A stretch of DNA of 64,000 nucleotides from an uncultured Acetatifactor sp. (GTDB lineage: Bacteria > Bacillota > Clostridia > Lachnospirales > Lachnospiraceae): the NCBI GenBank assembly GCA_934436435.1, contig CAKSAN010000005.1, positions 62,001 through 126,000 on the forward strand, read 5' to 3'. A program made the translations under genes and the position numbers. The notes beneath the pieces were generated by a model. That model saw nothing but the letters and a program-made list of their open reading frames with translations. It did no database searches and was not told the DNA's origin. Each line of letters starts with the position of its first letter. Positions within the stretch are counted from its first letter, which is position 1. Shown one piece after another: positions 8,613 through 17,655 of this stretch.

Positions 8613-10401
8613 TCTCCGATTCTTCTCCTATCTGCGGCATTGTAACAATGACCCTGGTTCCCTTCCCGGGAGCACTGTCCACTTGCACGCCATAAGCTTT
8701 TCCGTATAGCAGCCTGATTCTTGCATTAATGTTGTGAATTCCGATAGAGCTTCCCTTTTCCACATAGTCCAGACTATTCTCCTGAAGTGCATTGTTCAGC
8801 TCCGTTGCATCAAAACCGTCACCATTATCTTCCACCACCATCTGAAGACAGCCTTCTTCCGATGTAATTTTTATATCGATTCTTTTTTCTCCACGGACAT
8901 TTTTCACACCGTGTTTTAATGCATTTTCCACCAATGGCTGAATGGTCAGTCTCGGTAAGAGCAACTTATAGGTCTGCGGATCTGCTTCTATTTTGTATTT
9001 CACTTCATTGCTCATCCGGACATTCATAACGTATATATAGTTTTTCAAATGCAATATTTCTTTTTCCACTGTTGTCATGGGATGCTTCATATCCAAACTA
9101 TACCGGAAAATATGAGACAATGCCTGACTGAGATTGCTGACCGCCTGACAGTTCTGCACCTCTGCAATTGCACTCATGGTATCCAACGTATTATACAGAA
9201 AATGAGGATTAATTTGTGATTGTAATGCTTTATATTCCATCTGGTTGACCAGAAGCTTCGCCTGATATTCCTTGGCAATCATTTCTTCCATTTGATCCAG
9301 CATCTGGTTAAAGGTGTCTCCCATCTCCCGAATCTCGATGGATTCCGCTTCCATATGATGTAATCTGAGTTGAGTGTCTCCTTCCCGAATCTTCCTCATG
9401 GTCTCCGTAATCTTCTGTAAGGGTTTTACCATGTATCCCGCCATAATTGTAGACAGGCACAGAGAAAATAGAGTCACGGATGCTGCAATGATTAAAAAGT
9501 TCTTCATTATCTCCTTCTGATCCTGCACCAGCATAGATGTAGGCATATATGCATAAAGTTCCAAATTGTAATGGTTCTCCGGGAAACAGAACAGAATTCC
9601 CTCATCCACTTTTAATCTTTCTGCCCTATTCGGATCTTCATTCTGAATAATGGTCACAATTTTTTCATAAGCAATATAATAATCTTCTTGCAACGTTCCG
9701 TAGCTGCACACCGGGATATCTCCCACCGGTTGCATCCAGATCATACTGTTCCCTTCCGCTGCATAACGCTTCATAACCTCTTGGAATATTTTGCTGTCAA
9801 CATCACACACAATACATCCGATATATGTGCTTCCACTGTACATATTCAATGCAAATCTGGCCAGCTTGCGGCTCCGGGATACATTATAGTAGCTTGAAAT
9901 CAGCATGTCTCTGGATCTCGATGCTATGTAATCCGACAGGATTTCACAATTCCCGTTTTCCGATTCGAAAATGTCCTCTGGATAATCATAAGCGGGAGTT
10001 ACCGCATGCCTATAATTGCTGATCAGCTGATTATATCTGTCATAAACATACAATGCTACAACAGCATCTTCCTCGTTAAATCCATCTGATACGATATCTT
10101 TCGCCACAAAGTAATGTTCGCTCCAGATTTTTTCAGAAGGAACTCCTTTTTTCATATCCTCTACCAGTTCTCTTTGCTCATACACATTTAACAGTCCATA
10201 TTCAATTCTTTGAAATATAGCATCCATATCATCCTGCATATTTTCCATAGAATGGTACATACTGTTCCTGGTCTGTTGATAAATGATCTTCATAGATGTG
10301 CCGCGAAACAACGCAGTAATGCCCAGCAGCATGATAAGCAGGCTGCTGGAGCATACAAACTGGATTCGGTTGCGCATACTGGATTTCTTTTGTTTGAACA
10401 T
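8593..10401 (-). CDS. YesM-type sensor histidine kinase
   Basis: This 602-residue membrane kinase has a first membrane helix at about 15-33, an extracellular sensor region to about 300, a second helix at 301-322 and a HAMP linker. The kinase core is of the LytS/YesM type, with the phospho-accepting His400 in QINPHFLYN and an ATPase domain showing QPLVENALKHG, VEDNGDGF and GIHNINARIRLLYG. It begins 3 bp after the permease at 10405-11262 and overlaps the response regulator. The operon position argues that it senses the sugar imported by this system, perhaps through the tethered binding protein encoded two genes downstream. Confidence 0.94.
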   Translation of the reverse strand: MFKQKKSSMRNRIQFVCSSSLLIMLLGITALFRGTSMKIIYQQTRNSMYHSMENMQDDMDAIFQRIEYGLLNVYEQRELVEDMKKGVPSEKIWSEHYFVAKDIVSDGFNEEDAVVALYVYDRYNQLISNYRHAVTPAYDYPEDIFESENGNCEILSDYIASRSRDMLISSYYNVSRSRKLARFALNMYSGSTYIGCIVCDVDSKIFQEVMKRYAAEGNSMIWMQPVGDIPVCSYGTLQEDYYIAYEKIVTIIQNEDPNRAERLKVDEGILFCFPENHYNLELYAYMPTSMLVQDQKEIMKNFLIIAASVTLFSLCLSTIMAGYMVKPLQKITETMRKIREGDTQLRLHHMEAESIEIREMGDTFNQMLDQMEEMIAKEYQAKLLVNQMEYKALQSQINPHFLYNTLDTMSAIAEVQNCQAVSNLSQALSHIFRYSLDMKHPMTTVEKEILHLKNYIYVMNVRMSNEVKYKIEADPQTYKLLLPRLTIQPLVENALKHGVKNVRGEKRIDIKITSEEGCLQMVVEDNGDGFDATELNNALQENSLDYVEKGSSIGIHNINARIRLLYGKAYGVQVDSAPGKGTRVIVTMPQIGEESENEWGNV

Positions 10402-10404
10402 TCT

Positions 10405-11262
10405 TTATCCCTTTACAGCTCCCACAGTCATACCTTTAATGAAATATTTCTGAAGGCATATAAACAATACCACCATGGGAAATACCGAGATCATGATAGC
10501 TGCCATAGCGGTGGTATAATCACTGGACTGTGCCGAGAATAATGCCTGCATGGCAACTATCAGCGTCTTTAATTGTTTTTTGCTGACATATAAGCTGGCC
10601 ATCAAATAATCATTCCAGATTTGGAATGCCTGCATGATAATCAGCGTCGCCATCGCTGGTCGAAGCAGCGGCAATACTACCGAAAAATATGTCCTGACCA
10701 GGGAACATCCGTCGATTCTGGCAGCTTCCTCTAATTCAAGAGGTACCGTTGACATAAAACTAGTCATCAGGAATACGCCAAATGCCATTCCGGTAGCTAC
10801 ATAAATGAACACAATACCAAATCTTGTATTCACCAAGTGCATTTTATAACCGATGGTATAGATAGGAAGAAATAATGCCTGTGCCGGAATGAGAATTCCT
10901 ACAATAAAATAAATATAAATAAATTTGAAAAGTCTGCTTCTGCACCGTGCAATGGCCCATGCTGTAATACCACACAGAATTGCCAACACAATTACACTAA
11001 GTATAGTATAACATGCCGTATTGAAAAAAGTAGTCCCCATATCCAGTTTGGTAAAAGCTTTTTTGTAATTTTCAAGATACAGAGAGGATGGCAGTGACAG
11101 CGGGCTGTTTATGTACAATTCCTTTTTTGTCTTTAGGGAATAATTGATAATAATGATCACCGGCATTGCAAACAGCAATGCTAAAAAAGTCATACAAATC
11201 TGGAGTATGATGGTACCCGGCTTCATTTTTTCTCTTATTTTTTTCTCTTTTTCTTCTGCCAT
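10405..11262 (-). CDS. Sugar ABC transporter permease, MalG type
   Basis: This 285-residue inner-membrane permease has six predicted helices and the CUT1 cytoplasmic loop EAARIDGCSLVRTYFSVVLPLL, shown here as EAARIDG plus VVLPLL, which docks the ATPase. It ends GMTVGAVKG, typical of MalG-like subunits. Its start codon shares a base with the stop of the MalF-type permease upstream, and the kinase gene follows after 3 bp. No ATPase gene lies in the operon. CUT1 systems of this group usually borrow a shared MsmK-type ATPase encoded elsewhere. Confidence 0.93.
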   Translation of the reverse strand: MAEEKEKKIREKMKPGTIILQICMTFLALLFAMPVIIIINYSLKTKKELYINSPLSLPSSLYLENYKKAFTKLDMGTTFFNTACYTILSVIVLAILCGITAWAIARCRSRLFKFIYIYFIVGILIPAQALFLPIYTIGYKMHLVNTRFGIVFIYVATGMAFGVFLMTSFMSTVPLELEEAARIDGCSLVRTYFSVVLPLLRPAMATLIIMQAFQIWNDYLMASLYVSKKQLKTLIVAMQALFSAQSSDYTTAMAAIMISVFPMVVLFICLQKYFIKGMTVGAVKG

Positions 11263-12152
11263 TATGCCTGCACCTCCTTGCTCTTCAACTGTTTCACCTG
11301 AATAATTGCCACTAGCAACAATACAATAACAAGAGATACCGTCATTGCCGATCCATACCCATACCTTCTGCTGTCAATGGCTGTACTGTAAATTTTGTAA
11401 ATCACTGATACTGAAGCTCTGCCGGGACCACCATTGGTGGAAGACAAGAGCAGATCATATACTTTCAGAGAACCGGTAGTGATTCCCACTATGCAGATAG
11501 TGATGGATGGTGCCAGCATGGGAATGGTCACATTTAAAAATTTCTTTAAAGGACCTGCACCATCCATCTTAGCTGCCTCATAAAGGTCGGAAGGAATGGA
11601 CTGAAGTCCTGCCAGATAAATCAGGCTCCAATAACCGATCCATTGCCAGTTATTGGCGATCAGCAGTCCGGACAAAACTGTCTTTTTGCTTCCAAACAGC
11701 ATGAAGTTAATGTTGGTTCCCAGTACATCATTGATAGCAGGAAGTACATTGGAAAACATTTTTAGCCAAATAAAACCTACTACCAATGCACTAATCAGGC
11801 AAGGTGCAAAGAAAACTGTACGATATATCTTCTTGGCACGAATACCACTATCCATAGCCATGGCTAAGAGAAGTGCTCCGATATTCTGAATAATAGTGTT
11901 CCATATGGTAAATTTGATGGTAAAAATCCAGGCGTCCCAAAATTCCTGATCCTTGAGCATTTTTATGTAGTTTCCAAATCCAATAAACTTTTTATCAAGA
12001 TCCATGCCATCCCAATCTGTCAAGGAATATCTCACCGACAGGATCAACGGCAGTATCAGTCCAATGGTAAAAATAATCAGTCCCGGCAGAACAATTAAAA
12101 AATACTGCCAGAATAACTTCTGCTCCATTCCCTTCTTTTTGCCGATTTTCAT
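11262..12152 (-). CDS. Sugar ABC transporter permease, MalF type
   Basis: This 296-residue permease has an N-terminal helix at about 15-38, the family feature SLTDWDGM after it, and the EAA loop (YEAAKMDGAGPLKKF and VTIPML). It pairs with the MalG-type permease whose start overlaps its stop. The binding protein at 12265-13599 lies upstream, separated by a gap holding a strong stem-loop. Together they form the importer for this locus. Confidence 0.93.
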   Translation of the reverse strand: MKIGKKKGMEQKLFWQYFLIVLPGLIIFTIGLILPLILSVRYSLTDWDGMDLDKKFIGFGNYIKMLKDQEFWDAWIFTIKFTIWNTIIQNIGALLLAMAMDSGIRAKKIYRTVFFAPCLISALVVGFIWLKMFSNVLPAINDVLGTNINFMLFGSKKTVLSGLLIANNWQWIGYWSLIYLAGLQSIPSDLYEAAKMDGAGPLKKFLNVTIPMLAPSITICIVGITTGSLKVYDLLLSSTNGGPGRASVSVIYKIYSTAIDSRRYGYGSAMTVSLVIVLLLVAIIQVKQLKSKEVQA

Positions 12153-12193
12153 ACGTTATTTCCTCCCATGCTTTTGCTTTACTCTTCCAGAAC

Positions 12194-12237
12194 GGAAAGG
12201 GACAATGTCGTCTCTTCTTCGACACAGTCCCTTTTCC
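12194..12237 (-). terminator. Long stem-loop between binding protein and permease
   Basis: GGAAAGGGACAATGTCG and its near-complement ending GTCCCTTTTCC form an imperfect stem of about 16 bp around a short loop. There is no U-tract on the minus strand, so this looks more like an mRNA-stabilising or processing hairpin than a full terminator. It occupies the same place as the hairpins at 98-135, 25129-25151 and 41095-41126. Confidence 0.65.
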
Positions 12238-12264
12238 GGCTCTCCGGTATTGACCGGTCATTAT

Positions 12265-13599
12265 TTAATTTGAGCTGCTGGTATCTATACGAAGATCCGA
12301 TGCCTTCAAAGCCTGTTCAAAGGTCTCATCGCCAATCAGCCACGCTGCAATATCCATAGCATTTTCATCCTGGAAACCGCCCCATACAAGCTGGTTATTA
12401 CCAAGGGTAACATCCACGATGCGTCCCTCTGCAGCATATCTGTCAATATCCTCCTGGCTGGGATTCGGATAGGTAGGTGTTACATCTTTTAGCATCGGTG
12501 CAGTCTTGGTAAAATCATAGATCTGCACTGCAAGATCCTTATCGGAAGTCAATACATCAAATACTTTATTAACGGCGTCCTGATGTTCCGTATCCGCACT
12601 GCTCATAAAAGTAATATTTGGTTCAAAGATCAGTTTAGAATCACCGGTCTGGTTCGGGAACGGGAAGATGCCGAAATTGAAGTTCTCGTCGATATCCAGG
12701 AAGTTCTGGATAGACCAGGAGCCAGATACTTTCATGGCTGCCTCACCGTTTACCATTCTTGCATCACATTCTGTCTGTTCTGCGGAGAAAGTGTCTGGGA
12801 AAGTGTTGTCATAGATCAGTTTATTATATTTGTATGCGGTCTGCATGTTGGGATCCGTGCTGAAAGAAGTTTTTCCTGCGCGGAACTGATCACCCCAATC
12901 CGGCGTCTTATTAAACACATCATTCATGGCAAACTGCATGGTCACATTGCCAATAGACCAAGTATCTACCATATGGCTGGCAAAGGGTGTAATTCCTTTC
13001 GCGTTACAGTCATCAATAATCTCCTGCAGCTGTTCCTGGGTCTCAGGAATGTCCCAGCCGTTCTCTTTGAACATGTCCTTGTTGTAGTATACGCCCTGAT
13101 ACAATGCGTTGTATACCAGACCGTATGTAGTTCCGTCGATTGTTACATTTTCTCTTGCTGCATCCAGCCCCCTGTCCAGATACTCATCATCAATGGCTCC
13201 CAAGATGCCGAGAGGAGCATACATTCCTACATCCTGTGCTTTACCAACAATGATATCCGGCATTCCGGACTGGCGATAAATCTGCATTTTTCCAGCAAGG
13301 TCATTCCAGCCTACGCATTCCCACTCTAAGGTGATATACGGATACTTTTCAGCCAGTGCCGCATCAATAAAATCTTCAATGCCTGTGTCTGTAGTAGACT
13401 GCCCCGCCAGAACTGTCAGTGTAACGGGTTCCTGTGAATCTGCATCCGCTGTCGGCACATCGGCCTTTGCTGCTTCCGTAGTCTTTGCTGTGGTGGTACC
13501 TGCATCTGCTGTTTCACCACTGTTTCCACAGCCGGTAAATGTTGCCGCAGCAATCATACATAGACTTAACCCTAATGCAACAAGTTTCTTCTTTCTCAT
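12265..13599 (-). CDS. Extracellular sugar-binding lipoprotein (CUT1 ABC transporter)
   Basis: This 444-residue receptor opens the operon. It begins MRKKKLVALG with a lipobox ATFTGC, then a Thr/Ala-rich linker and a family 1 solute-binding fold (TLTVLAGQST, PDIIVGKAQD, YNKDMFKENGWDIPE). The start at 13599 follows AGGAGGAACCT; the longer in-frame extension to 13716 has no ribosome site. It is paralogous to the membrane-tethered protein at 5660-6949 but keeps the lipid anchor, so it is the likely transport receptor. The ligand is not evident; the linked GH36 suggests alpha-galactosides. Confidence 0.92.
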   Translation of the reverse strand: MRKKKLVALGLSLCMIAAATFTGCGNSGETADAGTTTAKTTEAAKADVPTADADSQEPVTLTVLAGQSTTDTGIEDFIDAALAEKYPYITLEWECVGWNDLAGKMQIYRQSGMPDIIVGKAQDVGMYAPLGILGAIDDEYLDRGLDAARENVTIDGTTYGLVYNALYQGVYYNKDMFKENGWDIPETQEQLQEIIDDCNAKGITPFASHMVDTWSIGNVTMQFAMNDVFNKTPDWGDQFRAGKTSFSTDPNMQTAYKYNKLIYDNTFPDTFSAEQTECDARMVNGEAAMKVSGSWSIQNFLDIDENFNFGIFPFPNQTGDSKLIFEPNITFMSSADTEHQDAVNKVFDVLTSDKDLAVQIYDFTKTAPMLKDVTPTYPNPSQEDIDRYAAEGRIVDVTLGNNQLVWGGFQDENAMDIAAWLIGDETFEQALKASDLRIDTSSSN

Positions 13600-13698
13600 A
13601 AGGTTCCTCCTTCTTGCCTGCGTCCCGCAGGTCTTTTTGATGATTTTATGATACTGTTTTATTGCATAGGTCAAATAGGAAAAATTTGGTTTTTTTAC

Positions 13699-13726
13699 TT
13701 GTACTTTTTTGACCATATAGTATAAT
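13699..13726 (+). promoter_or_regulatory. Promoter of GGDEF gene
   Basis: A TTGTAC box (13699-13704) lies 16 bp from a perfect TATAAT (13721-13726) on the plus strand. A GGAAGG ribosome site and the ATG at 13774 follow. This supports 13774, rather than the later in-frame ATG at 13971, as the ancestral start of the GGDEF gene. Confidence 0.6.
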
Positions 13727-13773
13727 ACCTATCGTTACAACATATTGCTGTATTGTTATAGGAAGGAATTTTC

Positions 13774-13970
13774 ATGTTTAAAAATAATCCTCAACTTGAC
13801 AAAGAAATCCAGAATTCTATGGTGAATTCTGGATCTATTTGTTGATCTTAATGCTTCTTGTCCTCAGTGTCTGAGTATGTTGTAATTCCTCCACGTCATC
13901 CTATTTTTTCTGTAAAAAAGATGTTATTACTGTTTCTGATGGGTATTCTGTTTTTGCCAATAACGATAGA
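13774..13970 (+). pseudogene. Disrupted N-terminal segment of GGDEF protein
   Basis: Behind a promoter and ribosome site, an ATG at 13774 opens MFKNNPQLDKEIQN but meets a stop after 23 codons. From about 13815 the frame of the downstream GGDEF gene encodes FYGEFWIYLLILMLLVLSV, a good membrane helix, and then a TGA at 13872-13874. After that stop the same frame reads KKDVITVSDGYSVFANND straight into the long open frame. A start, a membrane anchor and an ectodomain lead-in are thus all present but broken by one frame change and one in-frame stop. Sequencing error is the main alternative. Confidence 0.55.
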
Positions 13971-15437
13971 ATGGCAGAAAGCATGAGTTTACCGGCCAAT
14001 CTTACCGGTTCATTTCATGATATCAGCCTTTTTCGTAACTTCTCGTCCTCAGAATTGTCCGGAGATCATATTGCTTTTTATGCACATCACACTACTGCAC
14101 ACATTTATATCAATGACAGCTGTGTTTACAGTGACACTGATACACCTGATTCTTTGCATCTGATCCAGCCTTCCCGATGGTATCTGTTTGAAATACCGGA
14201 GGAAGATTTTTTATTACGAATAGACCTGCATTCTGATATTCCCATTAATAAATTACCGGAAATTCATAACGGAAGTAAAAGTAATCTGATTTATTATATT
14301 GGAAGTGAAAAAATCATTCCCGTATTTATAGGCTTTCTCGTTTTCCTTTTGGGTCTCTCTCTTTTACTGCTCTCTTTTTTTCTGCGCAGCACACAACGTT
14401 CCCATTTACGCTGGCTTGGTTTTATCTCTGTTTTTTCCGGAATATGGGTATTTTGTAACTCCGCTTCCTCTCAATTAATAGGGGCTCCCCTTTCTCTATT
14501 TGTAATACTGGGTTACGGTTCCTTTTTTGCACTTCCGCTATTGGTCAATGGCTTCTTATTGGCTTATCCGGTGTTCCGCAAAAGAATTTATATGAGGGTA
14601 TTATTTGGTGGCTTATGCGGAATTACCACTGTTGTCTTTTTTCTACAGTTTATGGGGATTTTGAGCTGGTCCCGCCTGATTTGGCTAGTACATATAGAAA
14701 CAGGCCTTTCTCTACTGGCTCTGCTCATAACTTATCTTCTCTATAAGAAGCTCTTTTCTCCACAAGAAAAACAAATTTATCATGCACTTATTTTAATCGG
14801 TATATTTATAGTAGTAGATATTTTCAGATATTATATCATCCGGCCCTTTTCCGTGCCTGTAAAATATACTACCATCGGACTCCTTGTTATGCTGCTCTAC
14901 CTGTCCGTTTCTGTTACACGACTTATTGCAGATACTTACATACAGAGCGAACGAAACAAACTATATAAGAAACTGGCCTTTTATGATACTATGACTAATT
15001 TGAAAAACCGATCTGCCTTTGAAGAAGAAATGACCAACCTCCGTAAGCAACCTCAATTAAAAGGATATTTGTTGATTGCAGATTTGAACAACCTAAAGTA
15101 TATCAACGATAATTTTGGGCACCAATACGGGGATGATGCCATCATCCATATTGCTGCCTTGCTAAACAAATATTTTGAAACAATTGCTGACTGTTTCCGC
15201 ACCGGCGGTGACGAATTCTGCGTCATTTCTCCTGAGATATCAGAAGAAGATTTTGTACATTATCATCAGAATTTTATACAGGCTGTTACCTTACAACAGG
15301 ATTCCCTAAATTATCCTTTTTCCGTGGCAACCGGCTACGGAAAAATCGATGAATCCGGTATCAATGTCTGTTATAAGGCAGTAGATGCGCTCATGTATCA
15401 AAACAAACGCGAAAGTAAAAAATCACGGAATGAATGA
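13971..15437 (+). CDS. Membrane GGDEF protein, probable diguanylate cyclase (N-terminus damaged)
   Basis: The open part encodes 488 residues: an extracellular beta domain (about 1-110), seven hydrophobic segments (about 118-315), and a cytoplasmic GGDEF domain (about 335-488). The domain keeps the signature DLNNLKYINDNFGHQYGDDA and an intact active site RTGGDEF, so cyclic-di-GMP synthesis is likely if the protein is made. The RxxD inhibitory site nine residues before GGDEF is absent. The layout matches 7TM-type sensor cyclases. The first Met of this frame has no convincing ribosome site, and the true N-terminus appears to lie upstream in a disrupted segment. It may be a recent pseudogene. Confidence 0.8.
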   Translation: MAESMSLPANLTGSFHDISLFRNFSSSELSGDHIAFYAHHTTAHIYINDSCVYSDTDTPDSLHLIQPSRWYLFEIPEEDFLLRIDLHSDIPINKLPEIHNGSKSNLIYYIGSEKIIPVFIGFLVFLLGLSLLLLSFFLRSTQRSHLRWLGFISVFSGIWVFCNSASSQLIGAPLSLFVILGYGSFFALPLLVNGFLLAYPVFRKRIYMRVLFGGLCGITTVVFFLQFMGILSWSRLIWLVHIETGLSLLALLITYLLYKKLFSPQEKQIYHALILIGIFIVVDIFRYYIIRPFSVPVKYTTIGLLVMLLYLSVSVTRLIADTYIQSERNKLYKKLAFYDTMTNLKNRSAFEEEMTNLRKQPQLKGYLLIADLNNLKYINDNFGHQYGDDAIIHIAALLNKYFETIADCFRTGGDEFCVISPEISEEDFVHYHQNFIQAVTLQQDSLNYPFSVATGYGKIDESGINVCYKAVDALMYQNKRESKKSRNE

Positions 15438-15448
15438 CTTCACAAGGA

Positions 15449-16288
15449 TCATTCCTTGCACAGTTCCCAGAAAGCCACGGCACTGGCCGCTGCCACATTC
15501 AGGGAATCCACGCCGTGAGCCATGGGAATGCATACGGTATCGTCGCAGTCCGCGATGGTATCCGCCGCCAGTCCTTCCCCTTCTGTTCCCAGAATGATAG
15601 CAAGTTTTGGTGCATTATGCAGTTTCTCGTCATCCGGCCGCAGGCTGTCTTCCTTTAATGCCATAGCCACCGTATGATACCCCATATTCCGCAATTGTTC
15701 CATAGTATTGCACGGCCAGTCCTCTGTCTCCAGAATCGTCCAGGGAATCTGGAACACCGTCCCCATGCTGACTCTCGCAGCACGACGGTACAGCGGGTCG
15801 CTGCAGCCTTTGGTCAACAGTACCGCGTCAATCCCCAGTGCTGCCCCAGAACGGAAGATAGCGCCCACATTCGTTGGATTCACCACATTTTCCAGAATGG
15901 CGATACGTCTGGCATCCCTGCACAGATCCTCCATCTTCGGCAATTCTCTTCTACGCATGGCACAGAGCAGCCCTCTCGCCAGCTTGAATCCCGAGATTTG
16001 TGACAGTACTTCGTTGGATGACACATAGACAGGAACCGATTCCGCAATCTTTCCAAGGATCTCCCGCCCCTTCTCCGAGTCCGTCTCCCGCTGTTCCATC
16101 AGGAGCGACAGCGGCTCAAATCCCGCCGCCAGCGCCCGCAGGATCACATTGGGGCTCTCCGCAATGAACAGCCCCGGTTCCGGCTCATAATAGTGGAACA
16201 GTTGTACTTCTCTCCGCTCATTATAGATCTCCAGTTCCGGTGTGTGTAAATCTGTGATCGGTATTAATTTATATTTATCTGTACTCAT
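15449..16288 (-). CDS. SpoU/TrmH-family RNA 2'-O-methyltransferase
   Basis: This 279-residue protein is an S-adenosylmethionine-dependent ribose methyltransferase of the SpoU (SPOUT) class. The trefoil-knot motifs are clear: NPTNVGAIFRSGAALGID, then LGTEGEGL and CIPMAHGVDSLNVAAASA near the C-terminus. The N-terminal ~110 residues form the substrate-binding part common to 23S rRNA methyltransferases of this class. It faces the GGDEF gene with an 11-bp gap. The modified nucleotide cannot be told from sequence. Confidence 0.9.
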   Translation of the reverse strand: MSTDKYKLIPITDLHTPELEIYNERREVQLFHYYEPEPGLFIAESPNVILRALAAGFEPLSLLMEQRETDSEKGREILGKIAESVPVYVSSNEVLSQISGFKLARGLLCAMRRRELPKMEDLCRDARRIAILENVVNPTNVGAIFRSGAALGIDAVLLTKGCSDPLYRRAARVSMGTVFQIPWTILETEDWPCNTMEQLRNMGYHTVAMALKEDSLRPDDEKLHNAPKLAIILGTEGEGLAADTIADCDDTVCIPMAHGVDSLNVAAASAVAFWELCKE

Positions 16289-16411
16289 ACTTTTACGCTG
16301 CCTTTTCCCCTGTGGTTTTAAATATTATGATGCTCACGAATTGTTCCGTGCCTTGCACTCTCACAATTCTATATTATAATTGAGCATTTCTACTCCGTCA
16401 AACGCAGCTAT

Positions 16412-16456
16412 CTAAAAACACGCTTATACGAATATCTCGTTTAAGCGTGTTTTTAG
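16412..16456 (-). terminator. Terminator after Rpn-family gene
   Basis: CTAAAAACACGCTTA and TAAGCGTGTTTTTAG form a perfect 15-bp inverted repeat around a 15-nt loop, directly after the stop at 16458. The stem ends in A/T runs on both strands, so it could work in both directions. Confidence 0.8.
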
Positions 16457-16457
16457 A

Positions 16458-17042
16458 TCATCTTACTCCATATTTTTCCTTCATTTCTTCCAGAATCTTC
16501 ATATCTTCTAGCTGTGAAATCTTGTCAGTATCCCCGCCGGTGTTCATCTTAGCTATCAGTTCCAGTAAACATTTCTCGCCTTCTATACGTCCCCGCTGTA
16601 ATCCCTGCTGTAGTCCTTCTTCCCGTCCACACTCCCGTTCAGCCTTACGAAGCTTCTTTTCTTCTTTTTCCTTGTCATACTCAAATATACTCACCTTGTA
16701 CACCTCCGCCCGATTGTGCTGCAGGAATTCCGCAAGGATTCCCTCACGGATGCATTCGGTTATCGCCAGTTCCACCGCTTCATTTAACGGCATTTCCGCT
16801 GCATATTTTCTGACTCTTTCCACATACTGGGCATATTCCCATAAAACATGACAATTCTTCATCCCCATATAAATGGCATTTTCCAATGTCACGATCTCCA
16901 GTTCTTCCGGGTTCTGATAATTTTTTCCTGTCACTGCGTTATACAGAGACAGCAGATTCTCGATGATCGAAAAGATCCACCGAAAAATAGTATCCTTGTA
17001 TTTCCGGTTGGCCATAAGCAATTCGTAGCTTCGTTTCTTCAT
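16458..17042 (-). CDS. Rpn-family nuclease gene with central region missing
   Basis: The 194-residue product begins MKKRSYELLMANRKYKDT, the normal opening of Rpn (recombination-promoting nuclease, PD-(D/E)XK) proteins of Lachnospiraceae, and reads LSLYNAVTGKNY and VTLENAIYMGMKN. It then jumps to LWEYAQYVERVRKYA and the C-terminal ECIREGILAEFL, with a coiled, charged tail (GREEGLQQGLQRGR). Full-length relatives are around 300 residues and have the nuclease core between these blocks; here roughly 100 residues are absent without a frameshift. The product is probably inactive as a nuclease. The start at 17042 follows AGGAGGACACT. Confidence 0.7.
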   Translation of the reverse strand: MKKRSYELLMANRKYKDTIFRWIFSIIENLLSLYNAVTGKNYQNPEELEIVTLENAIYMGMKNCHVLWEYAQYVERVRKYAAEMPLNEAVELAITECIREGILAEFLQHNRAEVYKVSIFEYDKEKEEKKLRKAERECGREEGLQQGLQRGRIEGEKCLLELIAKMNTGGDTDKISQLEDMKILEEMKEKYGVR

Positions 17043-17278
17043 AGTGTCCTCCTGTTCCCATAGCACCTGAAACCAAGAAGAGACACTTTCCCCGTTTATC
17101 CACTTGTCATTCAACGTACTATGCTGTGCATGGTTAATGTGGTATAAAAGCATAGAATTCATTGAAATGATATAGATGTGTGGATCAGCTCTCGCTGCCG
17201 GAATCGTTAGAATATATGCTTTGAAATTATAGTACTAATGTTCTTATGATTTGTCAATAGAAACCTTCCGTGCAAAAA

Positions 17279-17300
17279 GACCAGCCACAACGGGCTGGTC
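17279..17300 (-). terminator. Rho-independent terminator of rpsF-ssb-rpsR
   Basis: GACCAGCC and GGCTGGTC form an 8-bp GC-rich stem with a 6-nt loop, followed on the minus strand by TTTTT (17274-17278). It lies 26 bp after the rpsR stop. Confidence 0.9.
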
Positions 17301-17325
17301 TCTCAAATGCTGTCTTGTTCTGATA

Positions 17326-17589
17326 TTATTCAGCTACATAGGGCATCAGAGCAACGTGGCGTGCTCTCTTGATAGCAACGGTCAGTGCTCTCTGATGCTT
17401 TGCGCAGGTACCGGTAATACGACGAGGAAGGATCTTACCTCTCTCAGATACATACTTCTTCAGCTTAGCTGTATCCTTGTAATCGATTACGTTATCTTTA
17501 CCACAGAATACGCAAACTTTCTTTCTTCTGCGCATGCCGCCTTTTTTTCTCATCGGAGAATCGGTCTTCTCAGTCTTATTAAAAGCCAT
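17326..17589 (-). CDS. rpsR: 30S ribosomal protein S18
   Basis: This 87-residue protein has the S18 core: [43 protein letters not shown] and a C-terminal basic stretch. It binds 16S rRNA with S6 on the small-subunit platform. The N-terminus carries the [10 protein letters not shown] extension usual in Firmicutes. It is the last gene of the rpsF-ssb-rpsR operon, whose order is conserved across Bacillota. The start follows AGGAGG. Confidence 0.98.
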   Translation of the reverse strand: MAFNKTEKTDSPMRKKGGMRRRKKVCVFCGKDNVIDYKDTAKLKKYVSERGKILPRRITGTCAKHQRALTVAIKRARHVALMPYVAE

Positions 17590-17655
17590 TATTATTACCT
17601 CCTATCGGAATCTGTCAGGGCAGAGGCGGGTGTCAGCTCCGCTTGTCACTGAAAC

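Noticed and set aside
12583..13329. 248-codon frame opposite a binding-protein gene
   Set aside because: It is an antisense shadow; the minus-strand protein has a lipobox and family motifs.
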